Under the pieces are notes generated by a model. The model was not told the origin of the DNA, did not search any database, and was given only the letters and a program-made list of their open reading frames with translations. The position numbers and the translations under genes were made by a program. DNA of 64,000 nucleotides from RYN-111 sp963760125. GTDB taxonomy: Bacteria > Actinomycetota > Actinomycetes > Mycobacteriales > SCTD01. Where the stretch lies: contig CAVXBV010000014.1 in assembly GCA_963760125.1 (NCBI GenBank), positions 310,001 through 374,000 of the forward strand, in the 5' to 3' direction. Shown piece by piece: positions 18,248 to 26,589 of the stretch (its first letter is position 1; the number at the start of each line of letters is the position of its first letter).

Positions 18248-18279
18248 CCGACGCCCCCGGCAGACCTGTTCGCCTGAGC
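18248..18279 (+). repeat. Imperfect 32-bp direct repeat, right copy
   Basis: Pairs with 16110-16141 (30 of 32 bases). It also reads PTPPADLFA-stop in one frame, although no gene precedes it here, so it looks like a copied gene end. Confidence 0.7.
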
Positions 18280-18283
18280 CGGG

Positions 18284-19087
18284 TCAGGCGCGGGCCGCGC
18301 GGAAGTCGGGCGCGCGCTTGGCGAGGAACGCATCGACACCCTCGCGGTACTCCGGGCTGTGCAGCGAGTCGTGGTAGTGCCGCCGCACGTCGTCGTCCTC
18401 CTGGCGCTGGCCAGCGGCGGCCGCGGAGATAAGGGCCTTCGCCCCGCGCAGCGACACTCGGGCCCGGGAGGCCAACGTCGCCACGAGCTCATCGGCTCGG
18501 GCCGAGGGGTCCTCGCAGACCTCGTGCACCAGCCCGATGCGCAGCGCGGTCGCCGCATCCAGGAGATCGCCGGTCATCAGCACCCACGACGCCCACGCCG
18601 GGCCCACCACCTCAACCAGCCGCGCGGTGGAGGGCAGGGCGTAGACGATCCCGAGCTTGGCCGGCGTGATGCCGAACCTCGAGGTCGGGGCGCACAGCCG
18701 CAGGTCGCACGCGAGAGCCACCTGCGAGCCGCCACCGATCGCGAAACCCTCGATCACGGCGACCGTCGGTGTCGCGCAGGTCAGGATCGCCCGCTCCCCC
18801 GCGGTCACGGCCTCGCCGTACGCCTCGGCGTCCTCCGGGTCGCGGCGCAGGCTGGTGAACTCACTGATGTCGGCCCCCGCGCTGAAGGGCCCGCCCGGGG
18901 TGCCCCGGAACACGACGACGTCGACCGCGTCGTCGGCGTCGAGCGCCGGCAGGACGCGCGCGAACGCCTGCCACATGGCCAGGTTGATGGCGTTGTGCTT
19001 GTCCGGCCGGTGCAAAGTCACCGTCGCGACTCCCCCGGCGACCGACACCAGCAGGGATCCGGCGGCGTCGCCGAGCAGGTCGTCCAT
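18284..19087 (-). CDS. Enoyl-CoA hydratase/isomerase family protein
   Basis: 267-residue crotonase-fold protein. The oxyanion-hole sequences are present (FSAGADISEF and EGFAIGGGSQVALACDLRL). The usual glutamates are uncertain: the site aligned with Glu144 of hydratase reads FGITPAKLGIV rather than a Glu-bearing loop, so hydration is not assured and isomerase or another crotonase reaction is possible. CAGGAT sits six bases before the ATG. It ends four bases from the right copy of the direct repeat. Confidence 0.88.
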   Translation of the reverse strand: MDDLLGDAAGSLLVSVAGGVATVTLHRPDKHNAINLAMWQAFARVLPALDADDAVDVVVFRGTPGGPFSAGADISEFTSLRRDPEDAEAYGEAVTAGERAILTCATPTVAVIEGFAIGGGSQVALACDLRLCAPTSRFGITPAKLGIVYALPSTARLVEVVGPAWASWVLMTGDLLDAATALRIGLVHEVCEDPSARADELVATLASRARVSLRGAKALISAAAAGQRQEDDDVRRHYHDSLHSPEYREGVDAFLAKRAPDFRAARA

Positions 19088-19145
19088 GCCGGCATCCTGC
19101 CCGACGGCCGTTCAACTGCCACGGCCCGGTTGCCGATCAAGGAAC

Positions 19146-19808
19146 GTGCCCTCGCTCCTGACCTCGTTGAGCCTGCTGCTGCTCGCGGGTGCCGTGGGGG
19201 TCGGCGGGCGCTGGGCCACCCACCGGGTCGACGGGCTCGGCCGCCCGCGCCCGCTGCCGGTGTGGTCCCTTGCCGGCCTGGTGGTCGTGTCCCTGGTGTG
19301 CGCGATCCCCGGGGCCCAGCGGCGCAACGAGGAGCGCCGCCTGGCGTCGGTCGCGAGCCGCCTGGTCGGCCACTCCGTCACCGTGCACTGCCAGTCGACG
19401 GCAGGAGCCCTCGTCGACGCCGGCGCCGAGCTCGGCTACGTCGCGTACGACGCTGCCGGCGTCCCGGAGCCGCGGACCACCCTCAAGCGCGAACCGTGCG
19501 CGGACCTCAAGCACTACGTCGGCAGCGACAAGCGCCGACCCTCGTTGGAGCAGGTCGTCGCGGTGCACGTGCTGACCCACGAGGCGATGCACATGCGGGG
19601 GGAGACCAACGAGGCCGTGACCGAGTGCGAGGCGATCCAGCGCGACGCGCTGACCGCACGCATGCTCGGCGCCTCCGAGCGACAGGCCGCCGGCATCGCG
19701 CGCATCTACTGGCAGATCGTCTACCCGGACATGCCCGAGGAGTACCGGACCGGGGACTGCGTCCGCGGCGGAACGCTCGACGAGGGGCTCGGCACCGCGC
19801 CCTGGTAG
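19146..19808 (+). CDS. Membrane protein with HEXXH metalloprotease-type motif
   Basis: 220 residues. Two N-terminal helices (about 3-18 and 38-55) are followed by a domain with two cysteines and the zinc-binding sequence THEAMHMRGETNEAVTECEA (His145, Glu146, His149). Downstream acidic residues could give the third ligand. The domain ends with QIVYPDMPEEYRTGDC. No named family is recognised; a peptidase role is inferred only from HEXXH plus topology. The start at GTG 19146 places the first helix at the N-terminus. Confidence 0.7.
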   Translation: MPSLLTSLSLLLLAGAVGVGGRWATHRVDGLGRPRPLPVWSLAGLVVVSLVCAIPGAQRRNEERRLASVASRLVGHSVTVHCQSTAGALVDAGAELGYVAYDAAGVPEPRTTLKREPCADLKHYVGSDKRRPSLEQVVAVHVLTHEAMHMRGETNEAVTECEAIQRDALTARMLGASERQAAGIARIYWQIVYPDMPEEYRTGDCVRGGTLDEGLGTAPW

Positions 19809-19813
19809 GGCTT

Positions 19814-19828
19814 GAGAAGATTCTTCTC
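19814..19828. promoter_or_regulatory. 15-bp palindrome upstream of the YCII/sigma unit
   Basis: GAGAAGA-T-TCTTCTC, perfect 7-base arms, just after the stop of the HEXXH gene and about 87 bases before the YCII start. The A/T-containing arms are unusual for this DNA. It could be an operator for the YCII-sigma pair or a hairpin. Confidence 0.4.
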
Positions 19829-19914
19829 GGCGAGGTGTCGATCTGGCCGTTGGCCGTTCGTCGGTGAGGTATCCGCACCATCACCGGCACTCTGCCTACC
19901 CGAAGGAGATTCCT

Positions 19915-20262
19915 ATGGCGCAGTACCTCATCTCGGTCCACCACAGCCCCGGCGAGCCGGCACCGTCCGAGGAGCAGATCCCCCGGATGCACGCCCAGGT
20001 CGGCGCGTTCAACGACGAGGTGATGGCTGCCGGCGCGTGGGTGTTCGCCGGCGGACTCCACGAGCCCTCCGCGGCCACCGTCGTCGACGGCCGGGGCGGG
20101 AAGGCTGTGCTGACCGACGGGCCCTTCAGCGACAGCAAGGAGTACCTCGGCGGCTTCTGGATCATCGAGGTCCCGGACCTGGACGCCGCGCTGGAGTGGG
20201 CCACCAAGGGCTCCGCGGCCTGCGAGGCTCCGGTCGAGGTGCGGCCCTTCCAGGGCGAGTGA
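19915..20262 (+). CDS. YCII-related (DGPF) domain protein
   Basis: 115 residues of the YCII/DGPF family: KAVLTDGPFSDSKEYLGGFW contains the signature DGPF, and the fold is a small ferredoxin-like barrel. Such proteins are typically encoded beside ECF42-type sigma factors, as here: the next gene starts on the last bases of this one (GTGA). AAGGAGA is well placed before the ATG. The role in the pair is unproven. Confidence 0.92.
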   Translation: MAQYLISVHHSPGEPAPSEEQIPRMHAQVGAFNDEVMAAGAWVFAGGLHEPSAATVVDGRGGKAVLTDGPFSDSKEYLGGFWIIEVPDLDAALEWATKGSAACEAPVEVRPFQGE

Positions 20263-20940
20263 ACCTCGAGCGGGTCTTCCGCGAGGAGTACGGCCAGGTC
20301 GTCGCGAGCCTCACCGGCCAGTTCCGCGACCTCGACCTCGCGCAGGACTGCGCGCAAGAGGCGTTCACCCTCGCGGTCGAGCGCTGGCCGGTGGAAGGCC
20401 AGCCGCCTAACCCGGGCGGCTGGCTGACCACGACCGCCCGGCGGCGGGCGCTGGACTCGCGGGGACCTCGTCCTGCTGCCCGATCAGGACCGCACTCGAT
20501 GGGACCTCGCACAGCTCGAGGAGGGCCGGGCGCTCGTGCGGCAGTGCCTGCGCCACAACCAGCCTGGGAGCTACCAGGTGCAGGCGGCGATCCAGGCGGT
20601 GCACACCGACGACGGCCCGACCGACTGGGCGCAGGTGCTCGCGCTCTACGACCACCTCTGGCGGCTGCTGCCGACGCCGGTCGTCGTTCTCAACCGCGCC
20701 GTGGCGGTGTCCCACGTCCACGGACCCGAGGTAGCGCTCGCCTCGATCGAGGACGTCGACCTCCCGACGTACCTGCCGTTCCACGTCACCCGGGGCGACC
20801 TGCTGGCACGCTGCGGGCGGTACGGCGAAGCGGTCGCGGCGGTCGATGCAGCCCTCGATCTCGCACCGACCCCACCCGTCCGCACGTTCCTGAAGCAGCG
20901 CCGAGCCGAGTGGGTTCAGGAGGGGACAGCGGTGAGGTAG
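20259..20940 (+). pseudogene. ECF42-type RNA polymerase sigma factor, internally deleted
   Basis: The 5' part encodes sigma region 2 (ERVFREEYGQVVASLTGQF, DCAQEAFTLAVERWP, GGWLTTTARRRALD). At about 20460 it jumps, with a frame change, to the C-terminal extension typical of the family (DLVLLPDQDRTRWD, QAAIQAVHTDD, PTPVVVLNRAVAVS, and a TPR-like RGDLLARCGRYGEAVAAVDA). Region 4 and the DUF6596 start are missing, probably close to 190 residues compared with full-length members I know. Such a protein could not bind a -35 box. The 3' end overlaps the convergent YchJ gene by 25 bases. Confidence 0.8.
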
Positions 20941-21284
20941 ACCCAGGCGCCGTGCTCACGGACGAAGCGACTGACCTCGTGCAGGACCTCGGTGCGCCCG
21001 CGGTGGGTAAAGGTGGCACGGAACTCCACCGTCCCCTCCTGGTCGAACAACCCGCCGGAGGCCGACAGCACCTCGAGCCGCTCCCACCGCTGATCGGCAT
21101 CGAGAGTGATCCGGCGAGGTCGGGTGCTGGAGTGCCACGACCGCATCAGCCACGGCGTGTCGCCGAGGGCGAAGGCGCTGTAGCGCGAGCGCATGAGCGC
21201 CTCCGCGGACGGTACGGCGGCCCCGGCGTGGTAGCGCCCGCAGCAGCCGTCGTACGTCGCGCCAGAAGCGCAGGGGCAGCTCAC
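20916..21284 (-). CDS. YchJ family (SEC-C-like) protein
   Basis: 122 residues starting SCPCASGATYDGCCG after the GTG: an N-terminal metal-binding Cys cluster. This is followed by the YchJ core (EALMRSRYSAFALGDTPWL, RRITLDADQRWERLEVL, VEFRATFTHRGR, and FVREHGAWVYLTAV). The start overlaps the dinG stop by four bases, so the two are likely co-transcribed. The family fold is NTF2-like; the function is not established. Confidence 0.9.
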   Translation of the reverse strand: MSCPCASGATYDGCCGRYHAGAAVPSAEALMRSRYSAFALGDTPWLMRSWHSSTRPRRITLDADQRWERLEVLSASGGLFDQEGTVEFRATFTHRGRTEVLHEVSRFVREHGAWVYLTAVPS

Positions 21285-23332
21285 GCTCTCGTCCGGCGGC
21301 GCGCCGACGGCGGCGGACCGGGGTCGCGCACGGGCTCTGCGGCCGCGTCGATGGCGGCAAGCGAGGCGAGGACCGCCTCGAGCGACCGGGCGGGGTAGAA
21401 GCCGGGCAGCGTCTTGACGAGCAGGTCGCCGTACCTCGCGGTGGCCAGTCGCGGGTCGAGCACCACGACGACCCCGCGGTCGGTGGTCGAGCGGATCAGT
21501 CGGCCGGCGCCCTGCGCCAGCAGGACGGCAGCCGGCGGCAGGGTGACGTCCATGAAGCCGTGGTCCCCCGCGTCGGCCAGGCGCGCCTTCATGAGCGGGT
21601 CGTCGACGTGCGGGAAGGGGATGCGGTCGATGATGACGAGCTGGCAGGCCGAGCCGGCCACGTCGACGCCCTGCCAGAACGAGCGCGTGCCGAACAGGCA
21701 GGTGCGGGCGTCGGACGCGAACGCGTGCGTCAGCGCGCCCGGGCTGTCGTCGCCCTGCACGAGCACCTTCACGTCCGTGCGCGCGCGCACCGCCTCGGCG
21801 GCCCGCACCGCCGCCGCCGTCGAGGAGAACAGTCCGAGGGCTCGCCCACCGGCGGCCAGCACGAGCTGGACGCACAGGTCGTCGACGGCCGCCTGCCACG
21901 CCCCCAGCGCCTGCCCGGGGTTGGGCAGGTCACGCGCGACGTAGAGCTGTCCCTGACGGGCGTAGTCAAAGGGGCTTCCCACGTCGAGGTAGGCCCACCG
22001 CGACGGCGGCTGCGCGTCGGGGTCACGGTCCAGCGCCTCTGCGACGGCCGCGTCATCGCGCGGCACAGCACCCTTCTCGCCGTACGCCGATCCCGCCATC
22101 CACGTGAGGCCGAGCTCCCGCGCGGTGTGCCGGAACGTGCCCCCGACGGTGAGCGTTGCGGAGGTCGCGATGACCGTGACCTCGCCGAACAGCCTGCTCG
22201 CGACGGCACCACCCACCGACAGCGGCGAGACCCGTAGCGCCCGGTCCTGGGTGACGTACGCCGCCGACCGGACCCCGGGCTCCCGCAGCTCCCCCGCTGC
22301 CTCCGCGACGTCGAGCAGGCCCACCCGGACCTGGTCCCGCCGCGCCTGCAGGACCTCGTCCTCCTCCTTGGTGCCACCGACCTCGACGGCGGCGCTACCG
22401 AAGACCGTCTCGACCACCCCGAGGGCCTGCACCAGCGTCTCGGGCAGCTCCTGCAGCCAACCGGGCTGCAGGCCCTGCACGACGCCCTCGAGCACGCTGT
22501 GGGCGTCCTCGAGACGCTCCCACGTCGTCACGCTCAGCAGGGACTTCGCGGCGCTCGCTGCTCGTCGAGCGGCGGGGGCGGTCAGCTCGTGGGTCAGCGC
22601 GTCGGTGGCGCTGCTGACGAACTCGTGCGCCTCGTCGAGCACCACCGCGTCGAACTCCGGCAGGACCGGCACGCCCTGGAACACCGAGATCGCGAGCAGC
22701 GCGTGGTTGGCGACGACGATGTCGGCGTCCTTGGCCTCCTCCCGCGCCTTCTCGGCGAAGCAGTCCACCCGGTCGGGGCACGTGCTGCCCAGGCACTCGC
22801 GTGCCGTCACGCTCACCTGCCGCCAGGCCCGGTCGTTCACCGGGAATGGGACCTCGTCCCGGTCACCGGTGGCCGCCGTGCGCGCCCACTCGCGCAGCTT
22901 GACGACCTGCTGCCCCATCATCGACGTCGGACCGTCCCACAGCGCGTCCTGCTCGGGGTCGACCCGCGCCCCCGGACCGCCTTCGAGCTGCTGCAGGCAC
23001 GCGTAGTTGCTCCGCCCCTTGGCCAGGGCGTACGTCGGTGTTCGTCCGAGGACCGGCGCGAGCGCGGCGACGACCCGCGGCAGGTCCTTGTCCACGAGCT
23101 GCGCCTGCAGCGCCTTGGTCGCGGTCGCCACGACGACCCGGCGTCCGCTGGTCAGCGCCGGGACGAGGTAACCGAGCGACTTGCCGGTGCCCGTGCCTGC
23201 TTGCACCAGCAGGTGCTCGCGCCGGCGCAGCGCCCCCGCCACCGCGTCGACCATGACGTGCTGGCCCTCGCGCGCCTGGGCTCCCGGCACGGCCTCGAGG
23301 GCCACGTCGAGCAGGTCACGCGCGGAGGGCAT
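21281..23332 (-). CDS. dinG: DinG-type ATP-dependent DNA helicase
   Basis: 683-residue XPD/DinG-family superfamily 2 helicase. Walker A is QAGTGTGKSLGYLVP, motif II VVLDEAHEFVSS, and the late helicase motifs include GTRSFWQGVDVAG and QGAGRLIRSTTDRG. Four cysteines expected to hold an Fe-S cluster lie in NYACLQQ and CLGSTCPDRVDCF. It unwinds 5'-3' during damage and R-loop processing. TAGCCT stands six bases before the ATG. It is first of two overlapping genes. Confidence 0.93.
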   Translation of the reverse strand: MPSARDLLDVALEAVPGAQAREGQHVMVDAVAGALRRREHLLVQAGTGTGKSLGYLVPALTSGRRVVVATATKALQAQLVDKDLPRVVAALAPVLGRTPTYALAKGRSNYACLQQLEGGPGARVDPEQDALWDGPTSMMGQQVVKLREWARTAATGDRDEVPFPVNDRAWRQVSVTARECLGSTCPDRVDCFAEKAREEAKDADIVVANHALLAISVFQGVPVLPEFDAVVLDEAHEFVSSATDALTHELTAPAARRAASAAKSLLSVTTWERLEDAHSVLEGVVQGLQPGWLQELPETLVQALGVVETVFGSAAVEVGGTKEEDEVLQARRDQVRVGLLDVAEAAGELREPGVRSAAYVTQDRALRVSPLSVGGAVASRLFGEVTVIATSATLTVGGTFRHTARELGLTWMAGSAYGEKGAVPRDDAAVAEALDRDPDAQPPSRWAYLDVGSPFDYARQGQLYVARDLPNPGQALGAWQAAVDDLCVQLVLAAGGRALGLFSSTAAAVRAAEAVRARTDVKVLVQGDDSPGALTHAFASDARTCLFGTRSFWQGVDVAGSACQLVIIDRIPFPHVDDPLMKARLADAGDHGFMDVTLPPAAVLLAQGAGRLIRSTTDRGVVVVLDPRLATARYGDLLVKTLPGFYPARSLEAVLASLAAIDAAAEPVRDPGPPPSARRRTRA

Positions 23333-23389
23333 CCCGGCAGGCTAGCCGCGATCTCGGACGAGCCCGGGAGGTCCCAGGACCGCTGTGGA

Positions 23390-24202
23390 TCAGGGGGCGG
23401 GAGACGCCGCCGGCGTCGCACTGGCGGCGGGGCTGGCCGTCGGGCTCGGCGTCGCGCTGGCTGCCGGGGCCGCCGACACCTTGACGTCGAAGACGACGGT
23501 CCGCGTCTCCTTTGCGGGCCCGTTGGGCTTGCAGTCCTCGTTGACGGACGACACGTTCGCCGTGATCCGGTAGGTCCCGGAGCGGGCGTAGCGGTGCTGG
23601 TAACGGTAGGTCTCGCTGTCAGGCGAGGGCTCGTAGGCACCGGCCGGCGACGTCAGCGGCGGGAAGGTGCCGCACTTCTGCGGCGAACCCTGCCCGCGCA
23701 CCGAGGTGCCGTCGCCCCAGACCAGACCGTCGAAGTAGATCTTGCCGTCGCCGTCGGTGGCCTTCATCTGCAGGTCGAACGTCGTGGCGGTGGTCCCGCT
23801 GCCCGGGTTCAGCGTCGCGGACAGCACCAGCCCGGCGTACTGCTGCGACGGCGACGGGTAGGGGAAGCGGGTCGGCGTGCCGGTGGCCGTGGCCGTGGCC
23901 GTCGCGCGAGGCTTGGCCGAGGCGCTGGCCGTCGGGGAGGCAGCCGGCGAGGCGGACTCCGCGGCGCTGGCCGAGGGCGAAGCGGTGGGGCTCGGCGCCA
24001 CGCTGATCACCGGCGTGGGCTCGACCAGCAGCGGGGGCGCGGTCAGGGCGGTCGGGCCGGGCGTCACCACCGGGTTGGTCGCGGACGTCGAACCGTCACC
24101 ACCGGCCGTGACGAACGCGGTTGCCGCTCCGCCCAGCAGTGCGGCGGAGGCGACGAACGCCACCGCCAAGACCGTCCGCGGGTTGCGGTCCACGAGACCC
24201 AT
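23390..24202 (-). CDS. Secreted Ser/Ala/Pro-rich protein with PKD-like beta domain
   Basis: 270 residues. N-terminal anchor (TVLAVAFVASAALLGGAATA), then a low-complexity Pro/Thr/Ser/Ala region (about 45-110), a beta-rich domain with Asp-rich turns (KATDGDGKIYFDGLVWGDG, YRYQHRYARSGTYRITANV) and a second short Ala/Thr/Pro tail. The core reads like a PKD/Ig-type fold. GGGGGAGC precedes the ATG, giving a leadered mRNA, with a TATGCT that could be the -10 box. It is an envelope or secreted protein of unknown role. Confidence 0.7.
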   Translation of the reverse strand: MGLVDRNPRTVLAVAFVASAALLGGAATAFVTAGGDGSTSATNPVVTPGPTALTAPPLLVEPTPVISVAPSPTASPSASAAESASPAASPTASASAKPRATATATATGTPTRFPYPSPSQQYAGLVLSATLNPGSGTTATTFDLQMKATDGDGKIYFDGLVWGDGTSVRGQGSPQKCGTFPPLTSPAGAYEPSPDSETYRYQHRYARSGTYRITANVSSVNEDCKPNGPAKETRTVVFDVKVSAAPAASATPSPTASPAASATPAASPAP

Positions 24203-24294
24203 CCGAGCTCCCCCTTGCCACGCTGTCCGACCACGCGCTGCGGTCGGGACAGAGCATAAGGAAAGGGGCGACCGGTCGGGGGGACCTGCGGGTC

Positions 24295-24738
24295 CTACAG
24301 GCGTGCGCGCAGCAGCGGCCAGGTCAGGGCGAACCCCGGGTGCAGGGCCAGCAGGTCGACCCCGGCGACCGGCACCCACTCCACCGCGGTGCTCTCCCGG
24401 TCCAGGGAGTGGACCGTCAGCAACGTCGCCGTACGGGCGAGGACCGTGGTGTAGGTCCACCCGCCGTGGTCGTCGAGGTGCTCTCCCTCGACCACCAGAC
24501 CGGTCGGGTCGAGGCCGGTCTCCTCCGCCGCTTCGCGCAGCGCCGCCTGCTCCGGGGTCTCCTGCGAGCCACGGGCCCCGCCGGGCACGCCCCAGGTGTC
24601 GCCGTGGTGCGACCACGCTGCCCGGTGCTGCAGCAGGACGGTCGGGCCGGGAGCGACGAGCAGCAACCCGGCCGCGCCGTGCCGGCCCCAGTGGTCGTGC
24701 CCGAGGGCGCACCTCGCCCAGCCGTCTCCGTCGCGCAC
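24295..24738 (-). CDS. NUDIX hydrolase
   Basis: 147 residues with an intact Nudix box, from GGARGSQETPEQ to LREAAEETGLD, so it should hydrolyse a nucleoside-diphosphate-linked substrate with Mg2+. The N-terminus has CALGHDHWGRHGAAGLLLV, a form common in actinobacterial MutT-like proteins. CAGGAT lies six bases before the GTG start. The substrate cannot be named from sequence. Confidence 0.92.
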   Translation of the reverse strand: MRDGDGWARCALGHDHWGRHGAAGLLLVAPGPTVLLQHRAAWSHHGDTWGVPGGARGSQETPEQAALREAAEETGLDPTGLVVEGEHLDDHGGWTYTTVLARTATLLTVHSLDRESTAVEWVPVAGVDLLALHPGFALTWPLLRARL

Positions 24739-24774
24739 CCCTCCATCCTGTCCCAGTCGGGTCCGCGCTGCCGA

Positions 24775-25530
24775 CTACGCGCCGTGCCGGCCCGCGCCAC
24801 CGACGAACCGGCCTGCTCCCTCGGTGGCCTCAGCCAGCGACGTCGCGCCGTGCCGCCACTCGTTGGCCAGGGCCTCGTCCTCGGGCAGTCCCCACTGCTC
24901 GAGCAGGCTGAGCCGGTCCTCGCGCAGGCAGGTCTGCGGAAGCGCGGCCAGCTCCCTCGCCAGCGCCAGGGCGGCAGACGCGGCCGTGCCCGTCGGGACG
25001 ACGCGGCTGACCAGACCCATCGCCAGGGCCTCCTGGGCGTCCACCGCCCGGCCGGTGAGGACGAGGTCGAGCGCGTGCCCCTGCCCCACGATGCGGGCCA
25101 AGCGCACCGTCCCGCCGTCGATGAGCGGTACGCCCCAACGCCGGCAGAACACCCCGAGGGTCGCCGTCTGCGCCGCGACGCGCAGGTCGCACCACAGCGC
25201 GAGCTCCAGGCCGCCCGCGACGGCGTACCCTTCGATCCCCGCGATCACCGGCTTGCTGAGCCGCAGTCGGGTCGGTCCCATCGGCCCCGGCCCCGCGCCC
25301 GGCTCGAACACCGGCATGCTCCCGGCCGCGACGGCCCCCAGGTCGGCGCCGGAGCAGAAGTGCCCCTCGCTGCCGGTGAGCACACCGACCCGCAGGTCGT
25401 CGCTGTCCTCGAGTCCGCGGAAGGCCGCAACGAGGGCGGCGGCGTGCTCGCCGTCCACGGCGCCGCGCACCTCCGGCCGGTCGAGCGTGACGACCCTGAC
25501 GGGTCCGTGGTCGACGACGTGGACGGTCAT
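24775..25530 (-). CDS. Enoyl-CoA hydratase/isomerase family protein
   Basis: 251-residue crotonase-fold protein. Oxyanion-hole segments are FCSGADLGAVAAG and EGYAVAGGLELALWCDLRV; the next loop reads LGVFCRRWGVPLIDGGTVRL, which is characteristic of the crotonase/EchA type without the first catalytic Glu. It is thus more likely an isomerase-like or uncharacterised member. CATGCT six bases before the ATG supports this start. Unrelated in sequence detail to the hydratase at 18284, so not a recent duplication. Confidence 0.87.
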   Translation of the reverse strand: MTVHVVDHGPVRVVTLDRPEVRGAVDGEHAAALVAAFRGLEDSDDLRVGVLTGSEGHFCSGADLGAVAAGSMPVFEPGAGPGPMGPTRLRLSKPVIAGIEGYAVAGGLELALWCDLRVAAQTATLGVFCRRWGVPLIDGGTVRLARIVGQGHALDLVLTGRAVDAQEALAMGLVSRVVPTGTAASAALALARELAALPQTCLREDRLSLLEQWGLPEDEALANEWRHGATSLAEATEGAGRFVGGAGRHGA

Positions 25531-25615
25531 GAGGGCAGCATGCCCGACCTCCGTCGGTCCGCAGTCACGCCGTACGGGAGAATGGGCGCTCACCTCCTTT
25601 CGAAGGGCAACACCT

Positions 25616-26515
25616 GTGAGTGACATCAACTTCGACGGCCGCGTCGCGATCGTGACCGGCGCCGGCGGCGGCATCGGCCGCACCTACGCTCTCGACCTCG
25701 CCCGGCGTGGCGCGCAGGTCGTCGTCAACGACCTCGGCGGCAGCGTCGACGGCAACGGCGGCGAGCACACCGCCGCGCAGAAGGTCGTCGACGAGATCAA
25801 GGCTGCCGGTGGCGAGGCCGTGGCGAACTACGACAGCGTCAGCAGCCCCGAGGGTGGCGAGGCGATCGTCAAGACCGCCGTCGACGCGTTCGGCAAGGTC
25901 GACATCGTCGTCAACAACGCCGGGATCCTGCGCGACAAGAGCTTCCTCAAGCTCGAGTGGGCCGACCTCGACGCCGTCCTCGACGTGCACCTCAAGGGCG
26001 CCTTCTACGTCAGCAAGCCCGCCTTCGCCGTCATGAAGGAGAACAGCTACGGGCGCTTCGTGTTCACCGCGTCCAACGCGACCTTCGGCAACTTCGGCCA
26101 GAGCAACTACAGCGCCGCGAAGGCCGGACTGATCGGCCTGTCGAACGTGCTCGCCGTCGAGGGCGCGCGCAGCAACATCCTGTCCAACGTCATCATGCCG
26201 GTGGCCTTCACCCGCATGACCGAGGAGCTGCTCGGCGACTTCGGCAAGGTCCTCACCGCTGAGTCGGTCACCCCGATGGTCAGCTACCTGTGCTCCGAGG
26301 CCTGCACCACGACCCACGGGGCGTACTCCGCCGCGGGTGGTCGTTACGCCAAGGTGTTCACGGGCCTGGCTCCCGGCTGGTTCGCCGGTGCCGGCGCGTC
26401 GGTGACCGCCGAGGACATCGCCACGAACTTCGCGCAGATCACCGCCGAGGAGGGCTACATCGTGCCGCAGAGCACGCAGGACGAGATCATGGCGCTGGCA
26501 GGCCTGTTCTCCTAA
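25616..26515 (+). CDS. SDR family oxidoreductase (3-hydroxyacyl-CoA dehydrogenase-like, MFE type)
   Basis: 299 residues. The cofactor site is TGAGGGIGRTYAL, with VNNAGILRDKSF, the catalytic VFTASNATFGNFGQ, and Tyr-x3-Lys in NYSAAKAG. The C-terminal half (VTPMVSYLCSEACTTTHG, then YSAAGGRYAKVFTG) is the extension found in peroxisomal multifunctional-enzyme-type dehydrogenases, usually acting on long-chain or sterol acyl-CoA. GTG start with CGAAGGG upstream. It diverges from the enoyl-CoA hydratase gene and may work in the same beta-oxidation step, by inference. Confidence 0.88.
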   Translation: MSDINFDGRVAIVTGAGGGIGRTYALDLARRGAQVVVNDLGGSVDGNGGEHTAAQKVVDEIKAAGGEAVANYDSVSSPEGGEAIVKTAVDAFGKVDIVVNNAGILRDKSFLKLEWADLDAVLDVHLKGAFYVSKPAFAVMKENSYGRFVFTASNATFGNFGQSNYSAAKAGLIGLSNVLAVEGARSNILSNVIMPVAFTRMTEELLGDFGKVLTAESVTPMVSYLCSEACTTTHGAYSAAGGRYAKVFTGLAPGWFAGAGASVTAEDIATNFAQITAEEGYIVPQSTQDEIMALAGLFS

Positions 26516-26530
26516 GCAGGTACGTCGCGA

Positions 26531-26562
26531 GGGGGCGTCTCGGCCACGGCCGGGCGCCCCTT
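26531..26562. terminator. GC-rich hairpin after the SDR gene
   Basis: Stem arms GGGGCG plus CGGCC pair with GGCCG plus CGCCCC around a two-base loop, with small internal bulges, 16 bases after the SDR stop and before the convergent LuxR-type gene. Only two T residues follow. Confidence 0.55.
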
Positions 26563-26589
26563 CGCGCTGTCGCCTCCGTGCCCGACCGC

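Noticed and set aside
18142..18432. Plus-strand ORF over the right direct-repeat copy
   Set aside because: Arg/Gly/Pro-rich translation, overlaps the enoyl-CoA hydratase gene; the region is better explained as a copied gene end.
23390..24010. Possible VNTR or CRISPR-like repeat in the Pro/Thr/Ser-rich gene
   Set aside because: Short codon-level repetition only, no conserved repeat unit with spacers; explained by a low-complexity protein linker.
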